Under the pieces are notes generated by a model. That model did no database searches, was not told the origin of the DNA, and saw nothing but the letters and a program-made list of their open reading frames with translations. Both the position numbers and the translations under genes were made by a program. From Sycobia sp. Sy_11 (lineage: Eukaryota > Arthropoda > Insecta > Hymenoptera > Epichrysomallidae), in assembly GCA_018907035.1 (NCBI GenBank), contig JACCIC010000017.1, forward strand, positions 310,001 to 374,000: 64,000 nucleotides of DNA, read 5' to 3'. Positions 12,415 through 22,590 of this stretch are shown here, piece by piece. Each line of letters begins with the position of its first letter. Position 1 is the stretch's first letter.

Positions 12415-12612
12415 CCTTTTATTGCATCTATTGTTTCGGCGTCCCCCCTACTGAACGCCGTCTCTCCCTCGATCGCACCAGCTCGAAAACCAACATCTGG
12501 AATATCGCACGAACAGAATACCGACGTTCACCGCCGCAGCGCTGAGTGTCAAAATTTTACTGCAATGTCTAACATGGGCATCGGCGATCTCCCCTTATTA
12601 TCTCTGGTTCCG
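12415..12612. repeat. Second copy of the 3.43-kb foldback repeat, opposite orientation
   Basis: The reverse complement shares the ordered blocks ataaggggagatcgccga, gcagtaaaattt, tgcgatattccagatgtt and gatgcaataaaag with 3598-3840, with an indel in the middle. The two copies are about 8.8 kb apart and inverted. No coding content is supported. Confidence 0.55.
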
Positions 12613-12813
12613 TTAAGTTTGCTTCAGTAAGCAGCTGATGGCATTTATTTTCATTAAATTCAGTGTGTCTCAAAAGTTTAAAGACTGGGGGTGCAAAAAA
12701 CGGAATAAATATATTAAATTTTTTGACAGTTTTATTCAAAATTTTTAGTGAACAATACTCAACGAACATTGTCATCTCGAATTAAAATATCGTGCTGACA
12801 GTAAATTAGATAA

Positions 12814-13171
12814 TGTTGTCATATTGTAGAATCGACTTCTATCCGCCGTCTACACTAGAAATAATGCGTACACATTTAATATAAATAATATGACTATTTA
12901 TTATAACGACTTATGTACAATATTTTAGCTATATATAATGCGTTCGAACGCTAGGACCAGTTAGCAGCGAGAGAGAGAGAGAGAGAGAGCGGCGGGCTCG
13001 GTGCTTGCGGCCCCCTACTCTCGAGTCGGAGCGCCGCCGCTGCATCTTGGTGGTACATACTCACTGTATGCAGTTGATGCATGCACCGTGTGTGTTAACG
13101 TGTATGGTTTATAGACGTCTATATTAACGTGTATGGTCTATAGACGTCTATATTAACGTGTATTCCCTACA
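12814..13171 (-). mobile_element. Copia-like LTR (minus strand)
   Basis: Read on the minus strand the segment starts TGTAGGGAATACACG and ends in ATGACAACA, i.e. TG...CA; the ACAACA end is typical of copia-type LTRs. Directly upstream on the minus strand is a purine tract (CGATAGGGGAATGA, plus positions 13172-13185), as expected for the polypurine tract before a 3' LTR. Inside are a (GA)n run and 2.5 tandem copies of a 29-bp unit containing tagacgtcta (about 13098-13160). No second LTR was found, so the element is incomplete. Its internal 3' end would be the sequence from 13186 upward. Confidence 0.5.
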
Positions 13172-13401
13172 TCATTCCCCTATCGTCCTAGATAAAATCG
13201 TAGGTACAGAGTCTCTTACACATCTTAACCTATTTACATATTTATCTATTTTACAACTATTCTTAAATTATTGGTAAGGGATTTGTTTGCAGAGAAAGGA
13301 CATTTTTATTTATTTACTGCTTAAGGATACGTGAGTTGAGTATATTTAAGACTTATAACTACTTATCATCTACTTAAGCTTACTTACAACTAAGGCGCCA
13401 C

Positions 13402-15567
13402 TTAGTTTATTTTGCGCTGTATTGTTACACATTGTTCGTTAAATACTACAATAACCCCATCATGTATCAATTGATGTACTCTATTGGCTGGCAGGATGAG
13501 CCTGCACTTGCTTAAGTACGTGTGCAACAAGTATTTTTGCCGAGCCATATTAAAAATAAATTTGTCCTCTAGGGTTCGTGTTTTCTTCTTTCCCAATTTA
13601 TTTACTACCTGTATAAAATTGATTCCCTTCGCGCAGAGATTTAATAGTAGTTCTTTGATTTCCGGGTAATAATCTAGCCTAACTGCATTCAGTTGCATTC
13701 AATTATCTTAGTGGAAAATGCGGGGCACGACGATGCGGTGCATAACAACCTCTTTTAGGGCCGGCGCATTCACTAGGATCGCAAGAATCGAGTCTTCGGC
13801 TTTCGGGTTGTTGTTAAGCCTTATTGCTTTAATTGTTCTAGACTTTTTGATGGTTCACCATAGATAACCGTCGCCCTTCGGTTTATCCTGCGGCTCGGAG
13901 AATGCAAGATTAAAAGTTTGCAGGATATTTTCTCCGAAGAAGACCGTTGCTAATATCGAAGTTATATGTGTATCTTTATTAAGATACGCGCAATTGTCAA
14001 AAGTAAACTTCACAAGCTTCGGATTCGCTTTTACAAAATCTATAATTGGTTTGTCGTACACTTAAGGCAGTTTACAATTTCAAGGCACCGTAGGTTCGCG
14101 AATCTGCCGGTCGTGAGGTTGGTAGCCTGATAGTGTATATTATTGTTCATCACTAGGTGATCTACACCTTACACTTGTAGAAAAGTGTCAAACGTATCGT
14201 GAACTGGACCTATAGCTAGATCGTTTACCTCGAAGGCTTCCGACAGTAGCTTGACAATTTCTACAGTGACAATTTCTGAGTCGGTTAGTGTCCAGTCTTT
14301 AAAGTACGTTAGGTAGTCTGGGCATTCGTCCGACTTATGCGCGGAGTACACGTTCGATTATGTTGGGGTCCAGCTCGATAAGACTAACTCACATGAAGTG
14401 GACTTGAATTGGAAACGCGAAGCATCTTCTATCATTCGCGCGACGTCTCCGGCTCCGCTATAGCGTTCAACGACTGCACAAGTGTATTTTAGTGCCTCTA
14501 CTGGAGTAGTCTAGCGCTCTATATAAGTTCATGAAATCGGTCGCGTTTAATGACTCTATGATTAGCTTAACAGGGTCCAAACAGCCGAGAATCTGCTATA
14601 CTATTGGAGGCAGTGGAGGTGCACGGATCGTATCTACCGAGATCTGCTCCTCTATCGTGTAGATTGTTGACTTAATTCGCAATAAGCTCGGGAGTCCGCA
14701 ACGGTACTGCCATTTCAGCTGGCTTGGATACGATTTAGCTTATAGATGACACGATGTCTCCAAGCCAGGTGTGCGTATAATAGCCATCGTCGATCGTTTA
14801 TTAGTATATATTTTTTCGATCGTAACGTCGCGGAATCCCTTGCTGTACAAAAACTTCTCGATGATTGCCTTACTCACCAGTACTCGAATATTCGTAGTAC
14901 GGGTTGTCCCTTGACGAGTCGCGTATTCAGTATATAGTTTTACAACAAGATAAGGGTGAGTTTGCAGCTTCGGTTGAACTGCCCGTCAGGGAGACTGTTT
15001 TTGCGTCTCTGTATTTGGGTGACCTGGTCAGTGACTTGCTTAATGGTATGATTGATTGCTCTTTGATCTGAGAAACGCAGATGTTTTTTAATATTAGTCG
15101 GAGGATCTCTAACGCATCAGTTGCTTACGTTGGCCGCTTTAACCGAACCGAGTAGGGAGCTTAGCGCAGTATTTCGGGCGGCGTTTCGTCCGGCCTCGTG
15201 TAATTGCGAAATAACATATTTGTCTGAATGATTGCTCGAAGTACTGTCACTGTCTCTGTTTCGTGCAGATCTATGTAATCAGGTTGCTGCTCGATCTTCT
15301 TGAGAACGCCCCGCAGCTTAGATGTCGGGCTCGATACGACGCTATCATCTATAACGTTGCTGAATTTGCGATCTATAATGATTTCTTTTTCGTCTTCTCG
15401 CGGTGATATGCAGTCGAGGAGAACGGGCATAGTCCGCTCGGCGGCGGTGATGCCGTGTCCTACTAGTCATACATGTCGTCGCTGTACTCGATATCTTCGT
15501 TAACATATTGTTCAGGCTTAACGCGTTCGATTGAATTGGTATTCTCGCGGCCGCTATATCGACGCAT
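13402..15567 (-). pseudogene. Decayed unknown protein gene with LRR-like stretches
   Basis: The minus strand from an ATG near 15567 down to a stop near 13402 keeps coding character through several frames. Fragments include DCISPREDEKEIIIDRKFS (15.4 kb), a segment near 14.9 kb, ALKYTCAVVERYSGAGDVAR (14.5 kb), LTYFKDWTLTDSEIVTVE (14.3 kb), KLVKFTFDNCAYLNKDTH (14.0 kb), AIRLNNNPKAEDSILAIL (13.8 kb) and RLDYYPEIKELLLNLCAKG (13.65 kb). I see at least five frameshifts or stops. The C-terminal third has the rhythm of leucine-rich repeats (L-x-x-L-x-I-x-N-C, I-R-L-N-N-N-P). Local GC content is clearly higher than in the AT-rich flanks, a sign of separate origin. I do not recognise the family. It could be a gene carried by the adjacent copia-like element, a host gene relic, or an endogenous viral relic. 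It lies between that LTR and an R1-like LINE. Confidence 0.5.
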
Positions 15568-15577
15568 AACGTCTTGC

Positions 15578-16620
15578 CGTCTTGATTAAGAAAAAGGTGC
15601 CTTTGACAATATCTGGTGGCCTACTGTATTGACAGCATTGAAAAGCAAACCATGCCCCAGAAGTCTCAACAAGCTAATAAGGGATTAGCTGAAGGACCGT
15701 TGAGTTCTCCTACGAGATGGCTTTTAATTAGTATAACGTGAAATCAACAACGGATGCCCACACGGATCCGTACTTGGTCCAACTCTGTGGAACCTTGTCC
15801 TTGATTTTCTTCCTCGGCAGCTCTCAAGACTAGGGCGTGAGATAATCGCTTATGCCGATTACATTGCGCTCCTGGTGCAGGGAGACTCGCGTAGAGAGAT
15901 CGAAAGGATAGGCCAGAGTTACACTGAAGAAGTGGAATTCTGATGTCATCTCAATAAAATGAGGCTGGCCTCTCAAAAATATGGAATGTTGTTACTGATA
16001 GGCCACCTTCACTCGAAAGTCCCTCCTCTTATAAAGATCGGCGATATAATGGTGAAGAGATTAGAAAGTGTGAGATACCTTGATTACACTTCGGCGAACA
16101 CCTAAAAATCGGTTGCCCTTTAAAAGCAATACAATCCAAGTGTGTGGATTTGTTTAACAGGATTGGACGCCTGGCAAGATGGGGATGGGGCCTCAAAATC
16201 AAGGCGCTTTGTACTATCTATATCGGGCTGTTCACACCTATCGCTGTATCAGCGACAGGCTGCTACGATTTCATGTGTGTTGAAAAGGCAAAGAAAATTG
16301 GCATGTATTCAAAGACATGTGCTCATCAGTGATAACAGGTAAACTCCCCATTATGCTTGAAGGCAAACGTAGAGCGGAACTGTATGCGAGTCGTAAAAAT
16401 GCAGCAATATTTGAGGACCAACGTCGTGTCACGTAAGAGATATGGAAAACATATGTTGATGACTAGCAAGAAATCTGGGATAATTCCGACAAAAGGTAGG
16501 CTGACACATTCTTACCTAACTAGTGTCAGAGATAGGATTGGGTCAGATTGGATCAGGCCGTCGCGATGGTTAATCCAATTTCTCACTGAGCATGGAGACT
16601 TCGGGTCATATCTCTACATC
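15578..16620 (+). pseudogene. R1-like non-LTR retrotransposon, RT and C-terminal fragment
   Basis: Frames on the + strand encode the second half of a LINE reverse transcriptase and its C-terminal region. From 15.58 kb come FDNIWWPTVLTALKS, then GSVLGPTLWNLVLDFLP (the G-x-P-Q-G-S-V-L-G-P block), then REIIAYADYIALLVQGDSR, where the YADD catalytic box reads YADY. Further on are KMRLASQKYG and a tail with THSYLTSVRD and LIQFLTEHGDFGSYL, the typical end of R1/R1-clade ORF2 (Q-x-L-T-G-H-G-x-F). Multiple frameshifts and stops make it dead. It starts abruptly beside the decayed gene at 15.57 kb and ends at a Tc1/mariner scrap at 16.62 kb. Confidence 0.7.
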
Positions 16621-16694
16621 ACAACATTACCGCAACCGCCCTATTCACCGGACATGTCACCTTGCGACTTTTTCCTTGTCCCCCATTTGAAACT
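16621..16694 (+). pseudogene. Tc1/mariner transposase scrap
   Basis: Encodes LPQPPYSPDMSPCDFFLVPH, which contains the third catalytic aspartate region of mariner-type transposases (PPYSPDL-P-CDFFLFP). Only this short piece is present, fused in frame to the end of the R1-like remnant. Confidence 0.6.
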
Positions 16695-17745
16695 GTAACG
16701 GGAAAAAGAGTAGGATAAATTAAGTTATTACCATGACAAGAATTATTATAATTTTAAGATCATAATAACAGCCAGATATATACACGAAATGATTGCTATA
16801 AATAAACAAACAAACATAACATAGAGTAGAATAGGTAGAATAAAGTAATTTAACCAATAAGAACAATATTACCGTATTTTAAAATAAATAATAACCAATC
16901 AGATTTTTGCTAACGTACTTTTTCCGTGTATAAAAGTACGCTAAATTTTGTAAAAAGCACGGTTCGATTTCGGCACTCGTCGAGGAAGGATACCTCCCGA
17001 GTGACGAAGGGAACTGTCATCTACCGACCGGTAAAGTTCTGTATTTTCCTAGATGAAAAAAACTCTTTCACGAGGCCAAAGGAAAATCCCCTTTACTCGT
17101 AAGAAAAGAGTTAAAAAATTACCGACTCAGAAGAACGGGCGCTCCCGACTTCTGATAAAGTAATTCTTTTTCACATAGGAAATAATCCAGAAAAGCCGCC
17201 GGGAGACAAAATTAAAATCGACCTAATTTAATTCGGGGGAAAGGCGCTCCTTTTCGTCGAATTAAATTACCAGACGGCTATTAATCACGAGGTGCACCTC
17301 GGATTAATGCCAGACCGACCCGCGACCGAAAATCTGTAAGTCATCATAACGTTGATCGACCAATATTATAAATATAAGAAGTAAATGCTGTAAAATAAAT
17401 CAAAAGGAAAACGGAGTCTTACTAAGGACAAAAAGAAATGCTTATTCCTGAGTAAAACACCGAACTCTTATATATCACCAGCTAAGGCGCACCTTAGCGT
17501 GATATAAAAGAGAGAATAAAGATTTATTCCGATATTGCGGAAGAAACTCCGTGTAAGTAGACGGACCACTTATATAAACCGTTTAATTAAATATAGTAAA
17601 TAAAACGAGAAATCACTGGGCCAAGGCCGTCTGAATTCGTAGAAATTTAGATAAGCTAATTAATTAATAGACAGAATATAAAATAAAATGCCAGCGCGAG
17701 TAATTAATTTGTGAATCGTTATTTTTTTTTGTTTGTTGCAGGGTA
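16695..17745 (+). repeat. LTR-like region with array of hairpins (locus A)
   Basis: A TATA-like box gtataaaag lies at 16928-16936. Downstream come at least six consecutive hairpins. A1: CACTCG 16974-16979 with CGAGTG 16998-17003, inner GAGG/CCTC. A2: AACTCTTT 17061-17068 with AAAGAGTT 17105-17112, inner ACGAG/CTCGT. A3: TCAGAAG 17127-17133 with CTTCTGA 17149-17155, inner CGGG-CGCT-CCCG. A4: TAATTTAATTCG 17224-17235 with a perfect complement 17258-17269. A5: ATTAATC 17280-17286 with GATTAAT 17302-17308 around GAGGTGCACCTC. A6: TATATCA with TGATATA (17471-17506) around GCTAAGG-CGCA-CCTTAGC. Several share a GGCGC(T/A)CC-like inner module. The same family is inverted at 58.9-59.4 kb. I infer an LTR with the array downstream of its promoter; boundaries are uncertain. 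Confidence 0.55.
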
Positions 17746-18376
17746 TCTACAGCGAGATTCCAATAAAATGAAATTTAGTATTATTATTATTTTTTTTGTT
17801 GTTGTATAATTTATACAAGAATATATTTTGTTATTTTTTTAAAACATAAAAAAGCACGAGTTTCAAGTTAATCACCCGAAAAATCCGTCCTAATACGTTC
17901 CTCCCTCCGAATCACGTACCCTAAAGCCCACAAAATTCCAATAATGAATAAAATAAAAATTGATAAAAGAAAATTAAGAAGGAAGGAGACGGAACGTTAC
18001 AAAACAATTCATCAATCGTCGACATTTTGACTCCATTGAAGACATTGAAGAATCTGTGATGAGGGTACTCGGAGAGGTCCCACAGGAAGTGTTCTAGAAT
18101 TGTTACCAAAACTGTAAAACTCACTGAAATAAGTGTATAAATGCGGGGGGGGGGGGACTACTTTGAACGGGATCGCAGCAATGTACCTTAATTTTTAAAT
18201 ATACTCAATTTTTGAATTTTATCGTATTACTTAATTGTTTGGTCTATATATATATATACATTTTATTGAAAATATTGAATAAGCAACTTTCTTTTTTTTT
18301 TAATATTTGTGAAGAAATTTAAGGCTGTAGTTAATCATAAGAGTATCATAAAACTATTATTTAATTTTAATTTCAG

Positions 18377-18538
18377 ATTTGTACAATTTGTAAACAAATG
18401 CGGCGGCCCCCAACATTTGGGCGTTCAGCTAAATCATGGCGGCGATATAATTGCAATATCAGCCCTCAATTCAAGGGTTCCCAATACATTGAAGAAATTC
18501 CTTGAAGGTGGAGAAGAATTATTAAATAAGGCAAAAAG
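18377..18538 (+). CDS. FAHD2-like gene, upstream coding exon (partial gene)
   Basis: This exon encodes about 54 residues at the N-terminus of a fumarylacetoacetate hydrolase domain protein of the FAHD2 type. The family is related to FAH and acylpyruvate hydrolases; its exact substrate is poorly defined. The protein segment starts RFVQF, continues through HLGVQLNHGGDIIAISALNS and ends EELLNKAKR, matching the conserved FAHD2 start (MR-VQF, then a short beta-rich segment, then a LEQGE-like helix). The acceptor is tttaatttcag at 18376 and the donor is AAAAG|gtaatg at 18539. The first exon base completes a codon, so an upstream exon must supply the start codon plus two bases (for example ATG AG/A); I could not locate it. 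The exon ends two bases into a codon, which fits the one-base start of the exon at 52176. The catalytic metal-binding part lies downstream and is absent here. The family call rests on remembered similarity, not a search. Confidence 0.8.
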
Positions 18539-18694
18539 GTAATGTACTAACTTTTTACATTTATTAGAATACATAATGTCCTATTAGAAATTTTCAAGAC
18601 TTAATTGTTTATAATAATTTTACCAATTATATGATCACTAGTAATGTACACAAAAATTTCGTAACGATCTCATGTTTAATATAAAATAATTTAT

Positions 18695-19045
18695 ATGAAA
18701 CATAAAAATTAATAAATATTTTTTTATGGGTCTTACAGTCTAATCAATTCAATCAAAAAATAAAATAAAAATAAAAATAAAAAATAAAAATAAAAATAAA
18801 AATAAATAAAAAAATAAAATAAAAATTAAAAATAAAAATTAAATTAAAAATTAAATTAAAATTATAATTACAGTCAGACTGTCCTTGTTTACATTCACCC
18901 CCATAGACTAATCTGAAAATAAAATATTAGCTGAAAAAATTCTTTGTTAGTAAAGTGCAGTCTGACTGTCCCCAACAGCGTCACCTAATTGAAGACTTGT
19001 CCAACGTTTCGAGCTCGCTACGGCTCCTCATCAGGGACTAAACTA
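18695..19045. repeat. Second hammerhead-like Penelope-related repeat (half copy, inverted)
   Basis: Begins with tcttacagtctaatcaattc and an (AAATA)-rich tail. It then carries cagtcagactgtccttgttt, gactaatctgaaaataaaat and, near 19000-19042, the reverse complement of the CTGATGA...GAAAC core (gtccaacgtttcgagctcgc ... ctcatcagggac). This matches the right half of the 5509-6012 element in reverse orientation. The other arm is missing. Confidence 0.6.
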
Positions 19046-19160
19046 AACCTTATATTCTAATCTATATATACCCATCTCCACCACCAAATTTAGTAAATTA
19101 AATATAAATCCCCCCTCTACACAAATTGTCCAAAACCAATCAATTTAATAAGGAATGATA

Positions 19161-19304
19161 AACACTGTCCAATCTACCAGATTCTAACATTAAATTCACA
19201 TTATTTCGATTCCTGGAAATGTGAATACTTTCGAAAACTTTCACATTTCCAGGAATCGAAATAATGTGAATTCAATGTTAGAGTCTGGTAGATTGGACAG
19301 TGTT
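19161..19304. repeat. Near-perfect 144-bp palindrome
   Basis: Arms 19161-19225 and 19240-19304 (65 bp each, 14-bp spacer) are inverted with two mismatches by eye. Outside them the complementarity resumes (atcaatttaat about 19138-19148 with attaaattgat about 19308-19318). It lies inside the host intron, so its transcript could fold into a long hairpin. Confidence 0.85.
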
Positions 19305-19473
19305 GCCATTAAATTGATTATATAATTGAGTATAATAATTCTTATCTCAAAGGGAAGTAATTGTTCATCAGAATAAATAAAATGTCTTAAGAAGTAGCAC
19401 TATTGCTCATGTGTAACATACGCGTTAAAAGTTTAGAACGAGTTTTGAAAATATTTTCAAAAAATAATAAGGC

Positions 19474-20281
19474 CAGCCGGGCACACCTTCTGCAACGACC
19501 GTGTCCGCAGTCCTCGTGTTCGAGGCGGACACGCACACCGTTACGTGGCGCCTAACACTGTTATAGTGTATAATGTTTATGAAAAGTTTATTACAAATAG
19601 ATACACATATAGTGTATTATATATTTATTTTTTCTTAAATAGCTAGTGCCCCGGTGAAATTTGCAAGTTATGCGTATACCTAAAACTACTTATATTATAT
19701 AATCTACAATTATAGTTATATTGTAAATTACAAATGTAATACCGAGCCTCAGGCTGCTAACCTCAGAGATGATCCGATAATTCATCCTGCATGAGACAGC
19801 CTGCAGAATATGCTACAAACTAGGATGCGACAACAGAACAGTACTGTCTAAGATCTGCAGCAGAGGCGAAATGAAATGCATGCTACGTTGACTAGCAGTT
19901 AGCAACAGCTGCATAAAACACCGCTACGCGATCGTGTCACTTTCCAAGACACATACGATCTTCAGTACTTGGAAAGTGACGAACACTCTAATAGTAATAG
20001 AGTTCCAAGGTCTACCGGCGAGCCTACATTGTCGGCTCCTTGCCACCCTCGGTACCAAGAGCCAGGAATGGGGGGGGGATCACATAAATCGAGATGTGAC
20101 CAGCTCGCCCGTTAATAGAATACGATATACGCTATCAAGTACTTTGGTCCAGCGCACGGACATTGGTAAAACCGTGCGCCATTGGAAAATCTGGTTGAAT
20201 GGTGCCAAGAGAAAAAGCGTTGAGGATGAAAAGCGAGAGGTGGTGCACAGCTATGGCATCGTAATTACGCCTCAAATTTGA
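19474..20281 (+). pseudogene. Degraded gypsy LTR end, primer site, leader and gag (relative of the 29.7-kb element)
   Basis: 19474-19545 matches the 3' end of the LTR of the 29.72-39.09 kb element (ccagccgggcac ... cgaggcggacacgcrcaccg). It is followed by tggcgcctaac at 19546, the same position as that element's tRNA-Lys-type primer site. The leader keeps the tagtgccccggygaa block near 19645. From about 19790 to 20281 the sequence parallels the gag region of the full-length copy at 32.87-33.30 kb (RTDIGKTVRHWKIW and NGAK type motifs). Divergence is substantial and the reading frame is disrupted. Homology stops near 20.28 kb, where a different gypsy lineage begins. Confidence 0.65.
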
Positions 20282-20289
20282 ACACTTTA

Positions 20290-22590
20290 GCCGAATATCT
20301 ATCCATCGCCCAGCAAACGTCGAAATCTAGATCGAGAAATCCATAACCGTACACAGGAGCTGAATGAAGATATTCGCACGTTCGACAACTCATTAATTAT
20401 ATTTATGAGACCTCAAGGAGGTTTTACAGAAGAAAGAAAAACTGAAAACATGTATTATAATATGCTCGCCGAAAATCGATTGCAGAATACACCGGGATGA
20501 TGTTAATTCTACGTCAGATATTGTACAACGAGTCGAATAATATCTAGAAACTAAAAAACAGTACGATAAACAGAAAAGTTCAAATACATCAATGCCCGAA
20601 GCAGAATTTATACCAACAAAACCAGAAATTGGACTACATAATTATAATAGTAAAAGAGCTACCATGTACAACCGGAATAAGTATTGCTGGAAGTGCAAAC
20701 AAACCAGACACGACCTGCGGACCGGGATTACACCCAGCTCGGCCGATCAACAACTAAAAATTGAAAAGGACAATCGACATTTTCTAAAAGTTATGATTGG
20801 TGATCATGAAGTATTAGTACTGCTAGATATTGAACCTTAGAAAAAGTATATACGGACTGATATACGTACAAGGGATAAGATTTCAACATAAATTCTTAGT
20901 GATGAACGGATTGAACTATCCAATGCTTTTAGGGATGGATGCTCTTAAAAAACTCGAGATCCATATAACATTAAATAAACGCGAAGTCACCGAATCGTCA
21001 AACAAGCAAGTACATCAAGTATGTATAATTGAAGCGCAATGTGTACTGCAAAATTTAAATCCGACAGAACAAAGAAAATTAGAAGTATTTTTAAAAACAG
21101 AAAGGGATAAATTTAACTATATTAAGGGTTCTATTCCTCTGCTGCAACACGAAATCGTCTTAGAGGAAAAAGCATCAAATAAGCAAAAATACCGACCAAG
21201 AAATCCGGCTATGCGAGAAATTGTTAATTAAGAAGTTGATAAAATGCTAGCGGAAAAAATGATCAAATCGTCCAGCAGTCCATGGAGCTTACCAGTAGTG
21301 ATCGTAAAAAAGAAAGATGGAAAAGTTTCATTCTGTGTGGACTTCAGAAAATAGATAAAGTGACAAAGAAAGACACGTATCTGTTACCACAAATTAATGC
21401 TGCATTAGATAAACTACGAGGAGCACGATATCTGTCCACGCTCGACTAAAAAACGAATATTGGCAAGTAGCATTAACACCTGAATGCTGTCCTATCGCTG
21501 CCTTTATCGTGGCCGGAAAAGGTCTTTCTGAATTTAACGTAATGTCGTTTGTTTGCTCTGCATTAGGCATCGTCTACGTTTTAAAGACTTTTGGATAGAG
21601 TAATCACTTCAGAAATGGCACCATATGCATTTACATATCTTGACGGTATTTTGTTTTAGTCTCGTCTACTTTCGAGGAGCATCTAGAAGAATTGAAAAAA
21701 GTTTTAAACCGCTTAAAAATTGCAAAATTAAAACCAAATCCAGGTAAGTGTCATTTTGCCCGTTTAAGCCTAAAATATCTAGGCCACATAGTAGACAAAA
21801 ACGGTTTATAAACCGATCCGGAAAAGTGGCTGCTGCTCTTAATTTAGCACCACCACTAAATATGAAAGAAATACAACAATTCATGGACCTGATATCACGG
21901 TACAGATGATTCCTGAAAGATATGTCGAATGTTGCCGCACCATTACACCATCTTACTAGGAAAAAAGCAAAGTCAATATGGGAGAAGAAAAGCATGATGC
22001 GTTTGACAAAATCAAGTAGCTTCTCACAAAAGCACTCGCCCTTTCTTGTCCAGACTGGAGCATCCAATGAATTCCAATCCGGAATTCAGCATACACGAAC
22101 ACCACCTTATATACCACAGTATAATCATGTAGAATGAGCAAAAAAGGTAATTAAAACTATGATTTCCCAATATATAGAGAAAAGTCATAAGACGTGGGAT
22201 AATTTCTTATACGAATTCCAATTTGCTTATAATACCGCTTCCTTCGAAACGACGGGTTTTAAACCCGCGTACTTAAATTTTGGACGTGAGTTAAGAGCAC
22301 CTGGATTTCTTTTCCAACTATACGGACAAAATACTAACGATACTGCCAAATACCGTATACAAAAGCTACGAGAAACGCTAGAACTCGTGGGCAGTCAATT
22401 GGCAAAAAAACTTCCAAAAGCAGGAATTATATTACGACCTCGAACGCCGAAAATGTATAAACAAGTATATAAACGATCGTACAAATTATCCGACAAAGTT
22501 GGAGCGTTTAACACAAAACCAGCTCCAAAATTCCTAGATCCTTTTACTATTTTTAAAAAGATTTACGAGAAAGATATAATCATCTAGATA
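20290..22590 (+). pseudogene. Decayed gypsy gag-end and pol (protease, RT, integrase remnants)
   Basis: In order: a partial zinc-knuckle segment (KYCWKCKQTRH) near 20.68 kb; a protease remnant whose active-site triad reads LLDIE instead of DTG; the protease C-terminal part (PMLLGMDALKKLEI); the RT N-terminal region (IPLLQHEIVLEE, then VVIVKKKDGK and FCVDF); scattered RT pieces to 21.95 kb; and an abrupt jump from RNase H start (HHLTRKKAKS) to the integrase end (YIPQYNHVE, SHKTWDNFLYEFQFAYNTAS) at 22.03-22.10 kb, implying a deletion of RNase H and most of integrase. Stops occur at 20838, 21229 and elsewhere. The lineage matches the minus-strand element at 54-58.8 kb, not the 29.7 kb copy. Confidence 0.7.
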
